A stretch of DNA of 64,000 nucleotides from Cyanobium sp. (lineage in GTDB: Bacteria > Cyanobacteriota > Cyanobacteriia > PCC-6307 > Cyanobiaceae), in the NCBI GenBank assembly GCA_014191755.1, contig BJHE01000005.1:20850-84849 (forward strand), in the 5' to 3' direction. Positions 20,500 to 30,927 of this stretch are shown piece after piece; the first letter of the stretch is position 1; each line of letters begins with the position of its first letter. The notes below the pieces were generated by a model that was not told where the DNA came from, ran no database searches, and saw only the letters and a list, made by a program, of their open reading frames with translations. Both the position numbers and the translations under genes were made by a program.

Positions 20500-21471
20500 A
20501 TGTTGATGTGTTTGTACACTAAAAGAGATCGAAAAAATAAAATTTTGGTGAGACTGCGCTTGTATAAAACCCTCAGGTCCGCTTTTTTGGGCGGTAGCCT
20601 GATCTTGGCCACCAGCCTGATTGGATCGGAGCGACAGGCAAAAGCGGCAGGAAATCTGCAGATCGGTTACTCGGGTTTGTGCCATGAGTCAATCGGGGTG
20701 ACAACGGTTGACCGGTCGGCTCTCATGCCGTTATTACCTGCAGGTTATGGGGCTCGTTACGGATTTGGTGGTTTCGGTTCGACCCCAGGGCCTACCGAGG
20801 CCCAGATCATCATCCGGAGTGTGGCTTGTGGCAATGCCAGCCTCGGCAGCATCACGCTTGGGCCCGTGGTGAATTCACAAATCGGGGTGATCACCGCACG
20901 GAGCGATGCCGAAGACTTCGATGCTATCGCCGGCAACGGGATTGATAATTTCCAACTGGATTTTGCCACCAGTTCCCCAGCGATCGCCGCTGCCATGGGC
21001 GCCTTGGGGATCCCCGCAACGTTCGATGCCGATCTATCCTTGGTCTTCAGCGGCGACAACGTGAGCAACGACAGCTCTCCCTTGTTCACGGCGACAGGGA
21101 GCCATGCGGGGCCGCCCGTGTCCTGGCCAGGGGGATTCATCGCTGATTGGTGGAGCCCCGATCCCTCTGGTGACATCCGAGCTCGCCAAGTGATCTCGGC
21201 GATCGATTTCCGTTTTGGAGGTGGCTTGACGATCACAGCCGGCAACTCCGGCTCCCTGAAGGCCCTGCTCGGAGCAGCTCCGGTGGTGGCGCAAGTCCCC
21301 CTTGGCGGAACCTTCGCTGACGGTCCGGTGACGATTTCGGCTCCTGCCGCTCCAGGCCCTTTACCGTTCGCCGGGGCTGCTGCTGCCCTGGCCTGGAGTC
21401 GCCGGCTGCGCCTCAGGATAAAGGTTGGTCAAAGCATGGAAGGGGGGCTGCTGAGGAAGCCCTGTGGTTGA
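20500..21471 (+). CDS. Putative exported protein with cyanobacterial PEP-CTERM-like sorting tail
   Basis: ORF 20467..21471; likely start MLMCLYTKRDRK; signal-like FLGGSLILATSLIGSERQAKA; C-terminal APAAPGPLPFAGAAAALAWSRRLRLRIK. Confidence 0.65.
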   Translation: MLMCLYTKRDRKNKILVRLRLYKTLRSAFLGGSLILATSLIGSERQAKAAGNLQIGYSGLCHESIGVTTVDRSALMPLLPAGYGARYGFGGFGSTPGPTEAQIIIRSVACGNASLGSITLGPVVNSQIGVITARSDAEDFDAIAGNGIDNFQLDFATSSPAIAAAMGALGIPATFDADLSLVFSGDNVSNDSSPLFTATGSHAGPPVSWPGGFIADWWSPDPSGDIRARQVISAIDFRFGGGLTITAGNSGSLKALLGAAPVVAQVPLGGTFADGPVTISAPAAPGPLPFAGAAAALAWSRRLRLRIKVGQSMEGGLLRKPCG

Positions 21472-21758
21472 TACCGCAAGTCGACTTATGGCAGCTTCAC
21501 TATTCAATAGTCGGCGATGATAGGCCTTGAAGGCACCTCGAACATTGCAATAGTCCAATAATGTCGCGATGCGAGAAGCGAAGCAGTCACTGTTCTGTCC
21601 TTTGTTCAGGCGAGCCGAATCGGTCATTGCTCGAGGTGCCCTTGTTTAGGCAAGCTTTCCGTATGAACATTCAACAATCAAGATCTGCTCAGGGCCGGGA
21701 GCAGTAATTATGCGTCTTTCTTGGTTATGGAGAAGCTGTCTATCCAGCTTGTTCTCTA

Positions 21759-22840
21759 TCAGCAGCCCTGTTGTAATCCCCAGCGCTTCCGCCAAGCGCT
21801 GCTGGTGCTGCGTTCACCGAGGGTCAGGGCCTTTGCCTGGGCTATACGGCGTTGGTGCAAGATATCAGCGGCATTCGATGTAGCGCTGGGGTCGCGATAG
21901 GGCTCGCCAGCACTGCAGGCCAGGTGCTCCCGTTCCATGGCGGTGAGTCGGCGCCAGGCGGCTGAAGGCGCCAGCGGAGCGCGGCTGGCCAGCGTGCCAC
22001 CGCTCCAGGCCCTGCGCTGGTTCGCACTCGGGTCTGGTTTGAGGCAGTCGTCGGCTCTCTTCACAGCCTCTTCTGCTCCTTCCACGCCCTCGGCTTCTGC
22101 GGCGAGGGCGACCACGTTGAGATTGGCCAGCCGCAAACCTTCTCTCACCGCCGCCGCCGAGCAGAAGCTGATCCAGCGGCCCCCATCGGCCAGAAGCTCT
22201 GCTACCGATCCCAGCACCTCCACCGTCCAGAGCTGGGGGCAGTGCTGCGGGGAGAAAGCGTCGTGCCAGATCAGATCCACCTGCCCCCGGCGCTGCTCCA
22301 GCAGCTGCGGCAGCGTCTGCCGCGCATCTCCCCAGAGCATGCGCCCCGATCCAGCCCCCTGCTGCCAGCAGCCCTGCTGCCAGCAGCCTTGCTGCCAGCA
22401 GCCTTGCTGCCAGCAGCCTTGCTGCCAGCAGCCCCGCTCGCTGAGGGTCTCCAGGGTTTTCAGGGTCTGCGGTTGCCACTGGCTGCGGAACGCCGGCTCG
22501 GCCAGAGCCAGCTGCAAGGGCGCCGGATCGAGCTCCAGACCCCACCACTCCAGCTCCAGCCCCAGCTCCGCGCAGTCCTCCAGCAGCAGGGCCAGGTTGG
22601 TGCCTGTGCCCACGCACACCTCCACCACCATCAGCCGCTGGCCCGGGATGAATCGCTCCAACTGCGAGGGCGCCAGGAAGGTTTCGCGCGCTTCTCGCAG
22701 GGCGCCGCGGCGGCTGTGAAAGCCCTCGCCGAAGCGGGGGCTCCATAGGCTGAAGCTGCCATCAGCGCCCTGGCGGATCGTGTGTTCCGCCGTCGCCGCT
22801 TCCTTGTGAGCGTTCGGGTCCTGCGCCCCAGCTCCCATGG
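21759..22840 (-). CDS. MnmC-like methyltransferase (DUF752 type) with in-frame 15-bp tandem repeat
   Basis: SLWSPRFGEGFHSRRGALREARETFLAP, VVEVCVGTGTNLALLLE, QVDLIWHDAFSPQHCPQLWTVEVL; start approximate. Confidence 0.75.
22359..22433. repeat. 15-bp tandem repeat, 5 units (CTGCTGCCAGCAGCC / TTGCTGCCAGCAGCC)
   Basis: Direct reading; encodes GCWQQ repeated on minus strand; each unit holds an inverted repeat (CTGCTG-C-CAGCAG or the 1-nt shorter TGCTG-C-CAGCA). Confidence 0.95.
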
Positions 22841-22866
22841 CCAACGACGCAGGGCCCCGTGGGCCC

Positions 22867-24198
22867 TCAGCGCCGCAGGCGAGCCAGGTCATCCCAGAAA
22901 CCTGGGTACGACACCGCTGCAGCGGCGCTGTCATGCAGGCGGGTGTCGCCGCGGGCCACCAGGGAGGCCACCGCCAGGCTCATCGCCACCCGGTGGTCGG
23001 TCTCGCTGTCCACTTCAGCGCCATGAAGCGATGTCTGGCCCTGGATCGTGAGGCCATCGGCGTGTTCCTCCAGCCGGGCGCCCATGGCGCCGAGCTGCCT
23101 GGCCATCACCGCCAGCCGGTCGGTTTCCTTCACCCGCAGCTCCTCGGCGCCCCGGATCGTGCTCACGCCCTCGGCGCAGCAGGCCGCCACCGCCAGCACC
23201 GGGATCTCATCCACCAGCCGCGGGATCAGCTCGCCGCCAATAGCGAACGCCTGCAACGGGCCATGCTCCACGGCCAGGTCGCCCACCGGTTCGCCGGCCA
23301 CATCGCGGCGGTTGATCACCGTGATCCGGGCGCCCATCTGCGTGAGCACCTCCAGGATGCCGGTGCGGCTGGGGTTGAGGCCCACGTTCTCCACCGTGAG
23401 CGCGGCGCCGGGGGTGATGGCGCCGGCCACCAGCCAGAAGGCGGCCGAGCTGATGTCGCCGGGAACCACCACGGTTTGGCCTAGCAGGCTGTTGCCGGGG
23501 GTCACGGTCACCTCGGTGCCGCCGGGGCCGGCCACCACCAGATCGGCACCGAAGGCCCGCAGCATCCGCTCGCTGTGATCGCGCGAGAGGGCCGGCTCGA
23601 TCACCGTGGTGGGGCCCTCGGCGGTGAGCGCCGCCAGCAGGAGGGCGCTCTTCACCTGGGCCGAGGCCACCGGCGTGCGGATCGTGGCGCCGTGAAGCTG
23701 CCTGCCGGCGATCGCCAGGGGTGCCAGGTTGCCGCCTTCGCGGCCGGCGATGGTGGCGCCCATCTCCGCCAGCGGGCCGCCCACCCGCCGCATCGGTCGG
23801 CGCCGCAGGGAGGCATCGCCCGTGAGCACGAAATGGCGACCGGCCCGGCCGGCCAGCAGCCCCAGCATCAGCCGCATCGTGGTGCCGGAGTTGCCGCAAT
23901 CGAGCACGCTCTCCGGTTCGCGGAAGCCATCGAGGCCCACCCCCTGCACCACCACCTCCGGGCCCGCCTCGATCGGGCTCACCGCCACGCCCATCGCCCG
24001 CAGGCAGGCGGCGGTGCTGAGTGGATCCTCGGCGGGCAGCAGACCCTCGATGCGGGTTTCGCCTTCGGCAATGGCGCCGAAGAGCAGGGCGCGATGGGAG
24101 ATCGATTTGTCGCCCGGCACCCGCACCTGCCCCGCCAAGCTTCCCGGGGCACCCGGAAGCCGCAGGGGCGCTTGGAGGTCGGAGGGGGCGAGGGTCAC
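22867..24198 (-). CDS. aroA: 3-phosphoshikimate 1-carboxyvinyltransferase
   Basis: [71 protein letters not shown]. Confidence 0.95.
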   Translation of the reverse strand: MTLAPSDLQAPLRLPGAPGSLAGQVRVPGDKSISHRALLFGAIAEGETRIEGLLPAEDPLSTAACLRAMGVAVSPIEAGPEVVVQGVGLDGFREPESVLDCGNSGTTMRLMLGLLAGRAGRHFVLTGDASLRRRPMRRVGGPLAEMGATIAGREGGNLAPLAIAGRQLHGATIRTPVASAQVKSALLLAALTAEGPTTVIEPALSRDHSERMLRAFGADLVVAGPGGTEVTVTPGNSLLGQTVVVPGDISSAAFWLVAGAITPGAALTVENVGLNPSRTGILEVLTQMGARITVINRRDVAGEPVGDLAVEHGPLQAFAIGGELIPRLVDEIPVLAVAACCAEGVSTIRGAEELRVKETDRLAVMARQLGAMGARLEEHADGLTIQGQTSLHGAEVDSETDHRVAMSLAVASLVARGDTRLHDSAAAAVSYPGFWDDLARLRR

Positions 24199-24330
24199 AC
24201 CGGCGGGTCGGAATCGCAGGATCCTATGGAGGCTCCCACGCCCGCACCCATTTCGCTTCCGGCTCCTGTTTTGTCTGGTCTTGGCCGAGTCCAGCTGGGT
24301 GGAGCCGGCTGTTGCCTGCGGCGGCCGGGG

Positions 24331-24663
24331 TCAGGGCAGGGTCACGCCCGCCGCCCGTAGCGCCGCCGAGAGCGACCACACCTCCAGCACCAGCTGGTGC
24401 CAGGGGGCGATCGTGGCCATCTCCAGGGCCATGGGCGTTGGAGCCGCCTGACGCAAGGCCCGCGCGGCTGCCAATTCCGCCTGGGCCCGATCAAGCCTGT
24501 CCTTCAGCTCAGAGCGGCCCGCTGCTGGAAGCACTCGATCGGGACAGTGCTGCAGCAGCACCTGACCCCGGGAGAAGCTCTGCTGAAAGTCGTCGAGCAG
24601 AGGGGCCAGCACCTGCTCCAGGAGCTCGCCGGCGGACTCGGGGGAGGGAAGCTCAGCAACCAT
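24331..24663 (-). CDS. DUF2605-like hypothetical protein
   Basis: 110 aa ORF; LLEQVLAPLLDDFQQSFSRGQVLLQHCP...MATIAPWHQLVLEVWSLSAALRAAGV. Confidence 0.65.
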   Translation of the reverse strand: MVAELPSPESAGELLEQVLAPLLDDFQQSFSRGQVLLQHCPDRVLPAAGRSELKDRLDRAQAELAAARALRQAAPTPMALEMATIAPWHQLVLEVWSLSAALRAAGVTLP

Positions 24664-24738
24664 GGTTTAACCTTAGAAAGTTCGGAGCCGGGGCGGTTTC
24701 TTCCCGCTGGCGTGAGATCCGACCCGCAGGCCAGCGCT

Positions 24739-25194
24739 TCAGCCGAGCAGCAGACCGCCTTCGTCGCTCAGTTCGGCGCTGACGCTGCGCAGGTCGTAGA
24801 GCAGCTCGGCCAGGGTGCAGCGGGCCAGCTCCCGCTCCAGGGCGGCGCGAAGCCGCTGCTCCAACAAAGCCGCCACCCGGTCGGCAGCCCCGCCCACCAG
24901 CTCGCGGCCCGCTTCGGCCGCTTCGCTGCCCAGCCCCTGGCCCAGGGCAGCCAGCACATCGGCCAGGGGAGTGGCGCCCGCTGGCCGGGTCAGCCGGTAG
25001 CCCCCCAGCCGGCCGCGCCGCGCCTCCAGCAAGCCGGCCCGCCGCAGTTGCAGCAGCAGCTGCTCCAGCATCGGCGCCGGTAGGTCCTGGGCGGCGGCCA
25101 GATCATTCACAGAGCGCCAGCCCCCAGGATCGCCCGCCAGCTCCAGCAGGGCCTTGATGGCATGGATCGCCTGGCGGCCCAGCAGGGGACTCAA
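24739..25194 (-). CDS. Rrf2 family transcriptional regulator
   Basis: AIHAIKALLELAGDPGGWRSVNDLAAAQDLPAPMLEQLLLQLRRAGLLEARRGRLGGYRLTRPAGATPLADVLAALG. Confidence 0.85.
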   Translation of the reverse strand: MSPLLGRQAIHAIKALLELAGDPGGWRSVNDLAAAQDLPAPMLEQLLLQLRRAGLLEARRGRLGGYRLTRPAGATPLADVLAALGQGLGSEAAEAGRELVGGAADRVAALLEQRLRAALERELARCTLAELLYDLRSVSAELSDEGGLLLG

Positions 25195-25204
25195 GGGTTC
25201 CGAC

Positions 25205-26794
25205 TCAGGCGGCGCGACCGCTCAGGGCGGCAAGCCTGCTGAGGAGGTGCTCAATGCTGTAGCCGAACAAGGAGGGATCCGGTTCGGATCCACCCAGATC
25301 CGCCAGGCCCAGCTCGGCCCAGCGTCGATCCACCCGGGCCTCCAGCTCGGCACTGCGCCGCAAGGGCTCGCCCCAGCCGTGGCGTTTCTCCGGGCCCACC
25401 TTGGTGGTGGCGTCGATCGCCAGGCGGCCGCCCAGGCCCAGTCGCTCGCTGGCGAAATCGAGCGTGTCAAAGGGGGTGTCCTCCAGCACGAACAGATCGC
25501 GCTGCGGATCCACCAGGGCGCTGATCGCCCAGATCACCTGGCGCGGATCGCGGATGTTGATCGCCTTGTCCACCACCACCACGAACTTGGTGTAAGTGAA
25601 CTGGGGCAGAGCCGTCCAAAACGCCATCGCCGCTCGTTTGGCCTGGCCGGGATAGGCCTTGTCGATGGCGATCACGGCCAGCTTGTAGCTGAGCCCCTCC
25701 ATGGGTAGGAAGAAATCCACGATCTCCGGGATCTGCTGGCGCAGGATCGGCGTGTAGATGCGGTTCAGGGCGATCGCCAGCATCGCGTCCTCCTTGGGCG
25801 GCCGGCCGCTGAAGGTGGTGAAGTAGATCGGATTCCGGCGTTGGGTGATGCACTGAATCCGCACCAGCGGTGAATCCTCCACGCCGCCGTAGAAGCCCAT
25901 GTGGTCGCCGAAGCGGCCATCGGCCAGCTCCTCGCCGGGGGTGATCGTGCCCTCCAGCACCACCTCGCTGTGGCTGGGAACCTTGAGGTTCACGGTCTTG
26001 CACTTTGCCAGCCGTACCCCTTCGCCGCCGTAAAGCCCGGCGAACAGCCATTCGCTCAATTGCACCGGGATCGGGGTGGCCGCCGCCATCACCAGCAGCG
26101 GATGAACGCCGATGGCGATCGCGATCTCCAGCGGTTGACCCAGCGCCGCCGCCTTGCGGAGATGACGGGCGCCGCCGCGCACGCTCAGCCAATGCACGGT
26201 CATCGTGTTGATCGACTGCTGCTGCAGCCGGTAGACCCCCACGTTGGGGGTGCCGGTCTCGGGGTCCTTGGTGATCACCAGACCAAGGGTGATGATCCGG
26301 CCGGCGTCACCGGGCCAGGGGCGTAGCAGCGGCAGGGCGTCGAGGTTCACCGCCTCGCCGCGAAACACCTGCTGGCGGCAGGGTGGGGTGAGGTCCAGGT
26401 CGGGAAAGGCGCGCAGCAGGTCCCAGGCCAGGCCGCCATAGCTCTTGAGTTCCCCCAGACCCTTGGGGGGCCGGGGCTGCTGCAGCAGGGCCAGCTTGGC
26501 GCCGAGGACTTCGAGCTCCTCGGCCCGCTCCATCCCCATGCTCCACACCACCCGCTGCACGGTGCCGAGCAGGTTCACGGCCACCGGCATCGAGGAGCCG
26601 ATCACGTTCTCGAACAGCAGCGCCGGGCCGCCCATCGCCAGCACCCGATCGGCGATGGCGGTGAGCTCAAGGTCGGGATCCACCGGGGCCTTGATGCGGC
26701 GCAGTTGGCCACGACGCTCCAGGAGATCGAGGAAGCCGCGCAGATCGCGACCTTGCTGGGCCATCACACCAGACAATTGTCGCGGTGGCATCAA
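25205..26794 (-). CDS. UbiD family decarboxylase
   Basis: DLRGFLDLLERRGQLRRIKAPVDPDLELTAIADRV, GTPNVGVYRLQ, ITPGEELADGRFGDHMGFYGG, TTFSGRPPKEDAMLAIALNRI. Confidence 0.9.
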   Translation of the reverse strand: MMPPRQLSGVMAQQGRDLRGFLDLLERRGQLRRIKAPVDPDLELTAIADRVLAMGGPALLFENVIGSSMPVAVNLLGTVQRVVWSMGMERAEELEVLGAKLALLQQPRPPKGLGELKSYGGLAWDLLRAFPDLDLTPPCRQQVFRGEAVNLDALPLLRPWPGDAGRIITLGLVITKDPETGTPNVGVYRLQQQSINTMTVHWLSVRGGARHLRKAAALGQPLEIAIAIGVHPLLVMAAATPIPVQLSEWLFAGLYGGEGVRLAKCKTVNLKVPSHSEVVLEGTITPGEELADGRFGDHMGFYGGVEDSPLVRIQCITQRRNPIYFTTFSGRPPKEDAMLAIALNRIYTPILRQQIPEIVDFFLPMEGLSYKLAVIAIDKAYPGQAKRAAMAFWTALPQFTYTKFVVVVDKAINIRDPRQVIWAISALVDPQRDLFVLEDTPFDTLDFASERLGLGGRLAIDATTKVGPEKRHGWGEPLRRSAELEARVDRRWAELGLADLGGSEPDPSLFGYSIEHLLSRLAALSGRAA

Positions 26795-26880
26795 AGCGCA
26801 CTATGGCCTGTGGTGACTCCCCTTTGCGGGCGTTGGGGAGGTCGAGCTGTGCGAATGTGAAAACTTCCTGCCTCTGAAGC

Positions 26881-28053
26881 ATGCAGCGCTTTGCCCTTCC
26901 TCCCGTCGCCTTCCGCTCCGGGCACCGCTGCCGGGCACTGCTGCTGGCCCTCGGTCTCGCCCTCGCCGGCCTCCCCTCCAGCCCGCGCCCCGCGGCAGCC
27001 TGCACTCGCGTGCTCTACACCTCCCCGGATGGCACCGTGATCACCGGGCGGAGCATGGATTGGTCGGAGGACATGCGCTCCAATCTCTGGGCCTTCCCCC
27101 GCGGCATCGCGCGCGATGGCGGCGGTGGCGCCCGCACCCCCCGCTGGCGCTCCCGTTTTGGCAGCGTGGTGGTGAGCGGCTACGACATTGGCAGCGCCGA
27201 GGGCATGAACGAGAAGGGCCTGGTGGCCAACCTCCTTTACCTTGCGGAATCCGATTACGGCCAGCTCGATGGCAAGCCCGTGCTCTCCATTTCCCTCTGG
27301 GCCCAGTACGTGCTCGATCAGTTCGCCACGGTTTCTGAGGCGGTGGCCCACCTGCGCAAGGAGCCCTTCCGCGTGGTGGCGCCCACCCTCCCCAATGGCA
27401 AAGGCGCCCAGCTGCACCTTGCCATCTCCGACGCGACGGGTGATTCGGCAATTTTTGAGTACATCGGCGGCCGCCTGGTGATCCACCACGGGCGCCAGTA
27501 CGCGGTGATGACCAACTCCCCCAGCTTTGATCAGCAGCTCGCCCTCAACACCTACTGGCAGACCGTGGGCGGCAGCAGCTTCCTTCCCGGCACCATCCGA
27601 GCGGCCGATCGTTTCGTGCGCGCCTCCTTCCTGCTCGCCGCCCTGCCTCGCCAGGCCGATCCGGCCTTCATCAGCGCCGTGCCCGGTCAGAGCTTCCCCT
27701 TCCAAGCCCTCGCTGGCGTGCTCGGGGTGGTGCGCAGCGTCAGCGTTCCCCTCGGCATCACCACCCCCGGTGCCCCCAACCTCTCCTCCACCATCTGGCG
27801 GGTTGTGAACGATCAAAAGCGGCGGGTGCTTTACTTCGACGCCGTCACTTCCCCCAGCCTCTTCTGGGTGTCGCTGGATCAGCTCAACCTCGCCGACGGC
27901 GCCCCCGTGCGGCGGCTGGCGCTGACAGGTGGGCGGATCTACGGGGGTGAGACCGCCGCCAAGTTCGAGACGAGCCCCTCCTTCGCCTTCGCGCCCGCCT
28001 CCGGTTTGCCGACGCGCCCGAAGCCAGGCCAGGTGCCGACCGAGCGGCGCTGA
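26881..28053 (+). CDS. Secreted linear amide C-N hydrolase (choloylglycine hydrolase/penicillin V acylase-like, Ntn fold)
   Basis: Signal peptide ending [29 protein letters not shown] (Cys nucleophile after cleavage); [31 protein letters not shown]. Confidence 0.85.
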   Translation: MQRFALPPVAFRSGHRCRALLLALGLALAGLPSSPRPAAACTRVLYTSPDGTVITGRSMDWSEDMRSNLWAFPRGIARDGGGGARTPRWRSRFGSVVVSGYDIGSAEGMNEKGLVANLLYLAESDYGQLDGKPVLSISLWAQYVLDQFATVSEAVAHLRKEPFRVVAPTLPNGKGAQLHLAISDATGDSAIFEYIGGRLVIHHGRQYAVMTNSPSFDQQLALNTYWQTVGGSSFLPGTIRAADRFVRASFLLAALPRQADPAFISAVPGQSFPFQALAGVLGVVRSVSVPLGITTPGAPNLSSTIWRVVNDQKRRVLYFDAVTSPSLFWVSLDQLNLADGAPVRRLALTGGRIYGGETAAKFETSPSFAFAPASGLPTRPKPGQVPTERR

Positions 28054-28124
28054 ACGCAGGCGGCTGGGGTCGCCAGCCAAGCCGGTTCGCTCTGCCACAC
28101 TCGGCCCAGCCCCCGGCGCGATCC

Positions 28125-28880
28125 ATGCAGATCTCTTACTTCCACACCTCCGAGGCGGTGCCTGCGGTGTTGCCCACCGCCGAGGGCGGACCGGATGCGG
28201 CCGTGGTGATCGACGTGCTCCGTGCCACCACCACGATCGCCTGGTCGCTGGAGAACGGTGCCGAGGCGATCCAGGCCTTCGCTGACCTCGCTGAGCTGGA
28301 GACCGCTGCCGCCGCCTGGCCAGCCGAGCAACGGCTGCGGGCCGGTGAGCGCGGCGGCCAGCGGGTGAACGGTTACGACCTTGGCAATTCCCCTCTGGCG
28401 GTGACGCCGGAGCTGGTGGGGGGCAAACGCATCTTCATGAGCACCACCAACGGCACCCGTTCCTTGGCGGCCGTGCGGGAGGTGCCGCTGCTGCTCACCG
28501 CCTGTCTGCCCAACCGGACCGCCGTGGCGCGCCGCTTGATCGAACGGGATGCCCAGCAGGTGTGGATTGTGGGCAGTGGCTGGGAGGGCGATTACTCCCT
28601 GGAGGACAGCCTGGCGGCCGGGGCCGTGGCCTCGGCTGCGATCGAGCTGGCGGTGGCCCCCCACCGGGGGGTCACCTGCGCCAACGACGAGATGCTCGCC
28701 GCCCTGGCTCTGTGGCAGCAGTGGCGCCACGACACGGAAACCTGCCTGCGGGCTGCCAGCCATGGCCAGCGCCTGATCCGCCTCGGCAACCACGATGCCG
28801 ACTTCGCCTCCTGTGCCGCCGTGGACAGCCTGCAGGTCGTGCCGATTCAGGCGGAAGCGGGTGTGCTGCGCGCCAGCTGA
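28125..28880 (+). CDS. comB: 2-phosphosulfolactate phosphatase family protein
   Basis: [61 protein letters not shown]. Confidence 0.85.
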   Translation: MQISYFHTSEAVPAVLPTAEGGPDAAVVIDVLRATTTIAWSLENGAEAIQAFADLAELETAAAAWPAEQRLRAGERGGQRVNGYDLGNSPLAVTPELVGGKRIFMSTTNGTRSLAAVREVPLLLTACLPNRTAVARRLIERDAQQVWIVGSGWEGDYSLEDSLAAGAVASAAIELAVAPHRGVTCANDEMLAALALWQQWRHDTETCLRAASHGQRLIRLGNHDADFASCAAVDSLQVVPIQAEAGVLRAS

Positions 28881-28973
28881 GCGACCTCGCCAGGCTCTTC
28901 AGGGGGGTGGAGCTCCCGCCCCTGGCTCGCTCGGGTGCGGCCCCTTACAGTTCGCCCGACGATTGGAGCAACG

Positions 28974-29792
28974 GTGGGCAGTTTCCTGGCAGCAGCCCTG
29001 CAACTCACCAGCGGCTCCGATCCGGATGCCAACTTCGCCTCAGCCGAGGAGCAGATCGAGCTGGCGGCCCGCCGCGGCGCCGACCTGTTGGGGCTGCCCG
29101 AGAACTTCGCCTTCATGGGTGACGACCAGCGTCGTCTGGAGCTGGCGCCGGCCCTGGCGGAGCGTTGCAGCCGCTTCTTGGTCACGATGGCGCGCCGCTA
29201 TCAGGTGACCCTGCTCGGCGGTGGCTTTCCGGTTCCGGCAGGGGAGAACCTCACCTACAACCGCGCGGAACTGGTGGGCACCGAGGGCCAGCTGCTGGCT
29301 CGCTACGACAAGATCCATCTTTTTGATGTTGATATCCCCGATGGCATCACCTACTGCGAATCGGCCACGGTGAAACCCGGTGATGCGCTTCCCCCCGTGG
29401 TGGATGTGCCCGGTCTGTGCCGCATCGGCCTCTCGATCTGTTACGACGTGCGCTTCCCGGAGCTCTATCGCTACTTGTCTTCAGCGGGGGCGGAACTGCT
29501 GATGGTGCCGGCCGCCTTCACCGCCTACACCGGCAAGGACCACTGGCAGGTGCTGCTGCAGGCCCGGGCGATCGAAAACACCGCCTACGTGGTGGCCCCG
29601 GCCCAGACCGGTGTTCACTACGGTCGCCGCCAGACCCATGGCCATGCCCTGGTGATCGATCCCTGGGGCACCGTGCTCGCCGACGCCGGCCTGGCCCCCG
29701 GCCTGGCCGTTGCCCCGGTCGATGGAGGTCACGGAGCGCGGGTTCGGGCCCAGATGCCGAGCCTGCAGCACCGGCAACCAGCATTGTTCTGA
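28974..29792 (+). CDS. Carbon-nitrogen hydrolase (nitrilase superfamily)
   Basis: ORF 28935..29792; GLPENFAFMGD (Glu), LARYDKIHLFDVDIPDG (Lys), RIGLSICYDVRFPELYRYLSSAGAELLMVPAAFT (Cys). Start approximate. Confidence 0.88.
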   Translation: MGSFLAAALQLTSGSDPDANFASAEEQIELAARRGADLLGLPENFAFMGDDQRRLELAPALAERCSRFLVTMARRYQVTLLGGGFPVPAGENLTYNRAELVGTEGQLLARYDKIHLFDVDIPDGITYCESATVKPGDALPPVVDVPGLCRIGLSICYDVRFPELYRYLSSAGAELLMVPAAFTAYTGKDHWQVLLQARAIENTAYVVAPAQTGVHYGRRQTHGHALVIDPWGTVLADAGLAPGLAVAPVDGGHGARVRAQMPSLQHRQPALF

Positions 29793-29799
29793 TCGGTTG

Positions 29800-30927
29800 A
29801 TGGCGATCCGGCCCACGCTGCCAGCCCTTGCCAGGGGCGGATGGCGTCCCTGGCTGGGCCTGGCCCTCCTGGTCGGAGCGGTGTTCACCGGCCTGCCGGC
29901 CAGGGCAGCCAGCAGCCTTTCGGCCTGGCGGGTGAGCCGCGAGGGGGTGCTTGAGCTGCGCACCAGTCCCGGCATCCAGGTGCGTGCCTTTTATGAGGAG
30001 GGTCTCGGCGGCAGGGGCCCCCGCATCTGGTTCGACCTGCCGGGTGCCCCCCTGCGGGCCCGTTCGCTCTGGCTGGGCTACAACCTCCAAGAGGTGCGCA
30101 TCGGCCGGCCCGATGACGGCACCACGCGCCTGGTGCTGGAGTTTCGAGCCGGCACGGTGCTCGATCCCCGCCAGCTGCGCCTGGTGGGCACCGCCCGGGA
30201 TCGCTGGCGGATGGATCTTTCCCCCAGGGCCACGCGCCTGGGGGTTGCGGCCGGCGAGGGAGATTTCGAGGCGGTGCCGCGCGCGCTGGCGGTGCGGCCC
30301 CGTGCCGATCGACCCCGCTGGTCCCTGCTGCCCCGACGCCCCCTCTCCCCGGAGGGCCTGCCGGTGGTGCCCCGCGGCCGCTACCGGGTGGTGATCGATC
30401 CCGGCCATGGTGGTCCGGATCCAGGCGCTGTGGGCATCGAGGGCCTGCGCGAGACCGATGTGGTGCTCGATGTTGCCCTGCAGGTGGCCCAGTTGCTGCA
30501 GGCACGGGGGGTGCAGGTGCTGCTGACCCGAACCACCGAAGTGGATCTGGACCTGCCGCCCCGCGTGGCCCTGGCCAATGCCAGCGGTGCCCAGCTGTTT
30601 GTGAGCCTGCATGCCAATGCCCTCAGCCTTGATCGCCCCGATGTGAACGGCATCGAAACCTTCTATGTCGAGGGGGGGGCCTCCACCCGGTTGGCCCAGT
30701 TGGTGCAGCAGTATCTGCTGGCCGTGTCGCCTGGCACGCCGGACCGGGGGGCCCGGCCTGGCCGCTTCTTCGTGATCCGCCGCACGGTGATGCCTTCGGT
30801 GCTAGCCGAAATCGGATTCGTCACTGGTGAGATCGACGCACCCCGCCTCAGCGATGCAAGCTTCCGGAGACGCCTGGCCCAGGCCATTTCCGGCGCGATC
30901 CTCACCTACCTGCAGCAAGCCTCTTGA
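29800..30927 (+). CDS. N-acetylmuramoyl-L-alanine amidase (AMIN + Amidase_3)
   Basis: VVIDPGHGGPDPGAVGIEGLRETDVVLDVALQVAQLL, FVSLHANALSLDRPDVNGIETFYV, VLAEIGFVTGEID. ATG at 29800 in frame. Confidence 0.9.
   Translation: MAIRPTLPALARGGWRPWLGLALLVGAVFTGLPARAASSLSAWRVSREGVLELRTSPGIQVRAFYEEGLGGRGPRIWFDLPGAPLRARSLWLGYNLQEVRIGRPDDGTTRLVLEFRAGTVLDPRQLRLVGTARDRWRMDLSPRATRLGVAAGEGDFEAVPRALAVRPRADRPRWSLLPRRPLSPEGLPVVPRGRYRVVIDPGHGGPDPGAVGIEGLRETDVVLDVALQVAQLLQARGVQVLLTRTTEVDLDLPPRVALANASGAQLFVSLHANALSLDRPDVNGIETFYVEGGASTRLAQLVQQYLLAVSPGTPDRGARPGRFFVIRRTVMPSVLAEIGFVTGEIDAPRLSDASFRRRLAQAISGAILTYLQQAS

Noticed and set aside
22359-22433. Possible CRISPR array
   Set aside because: 15-bp units are contiguous with no spacers and in frame within a coding gene; this is a tandem repeat.
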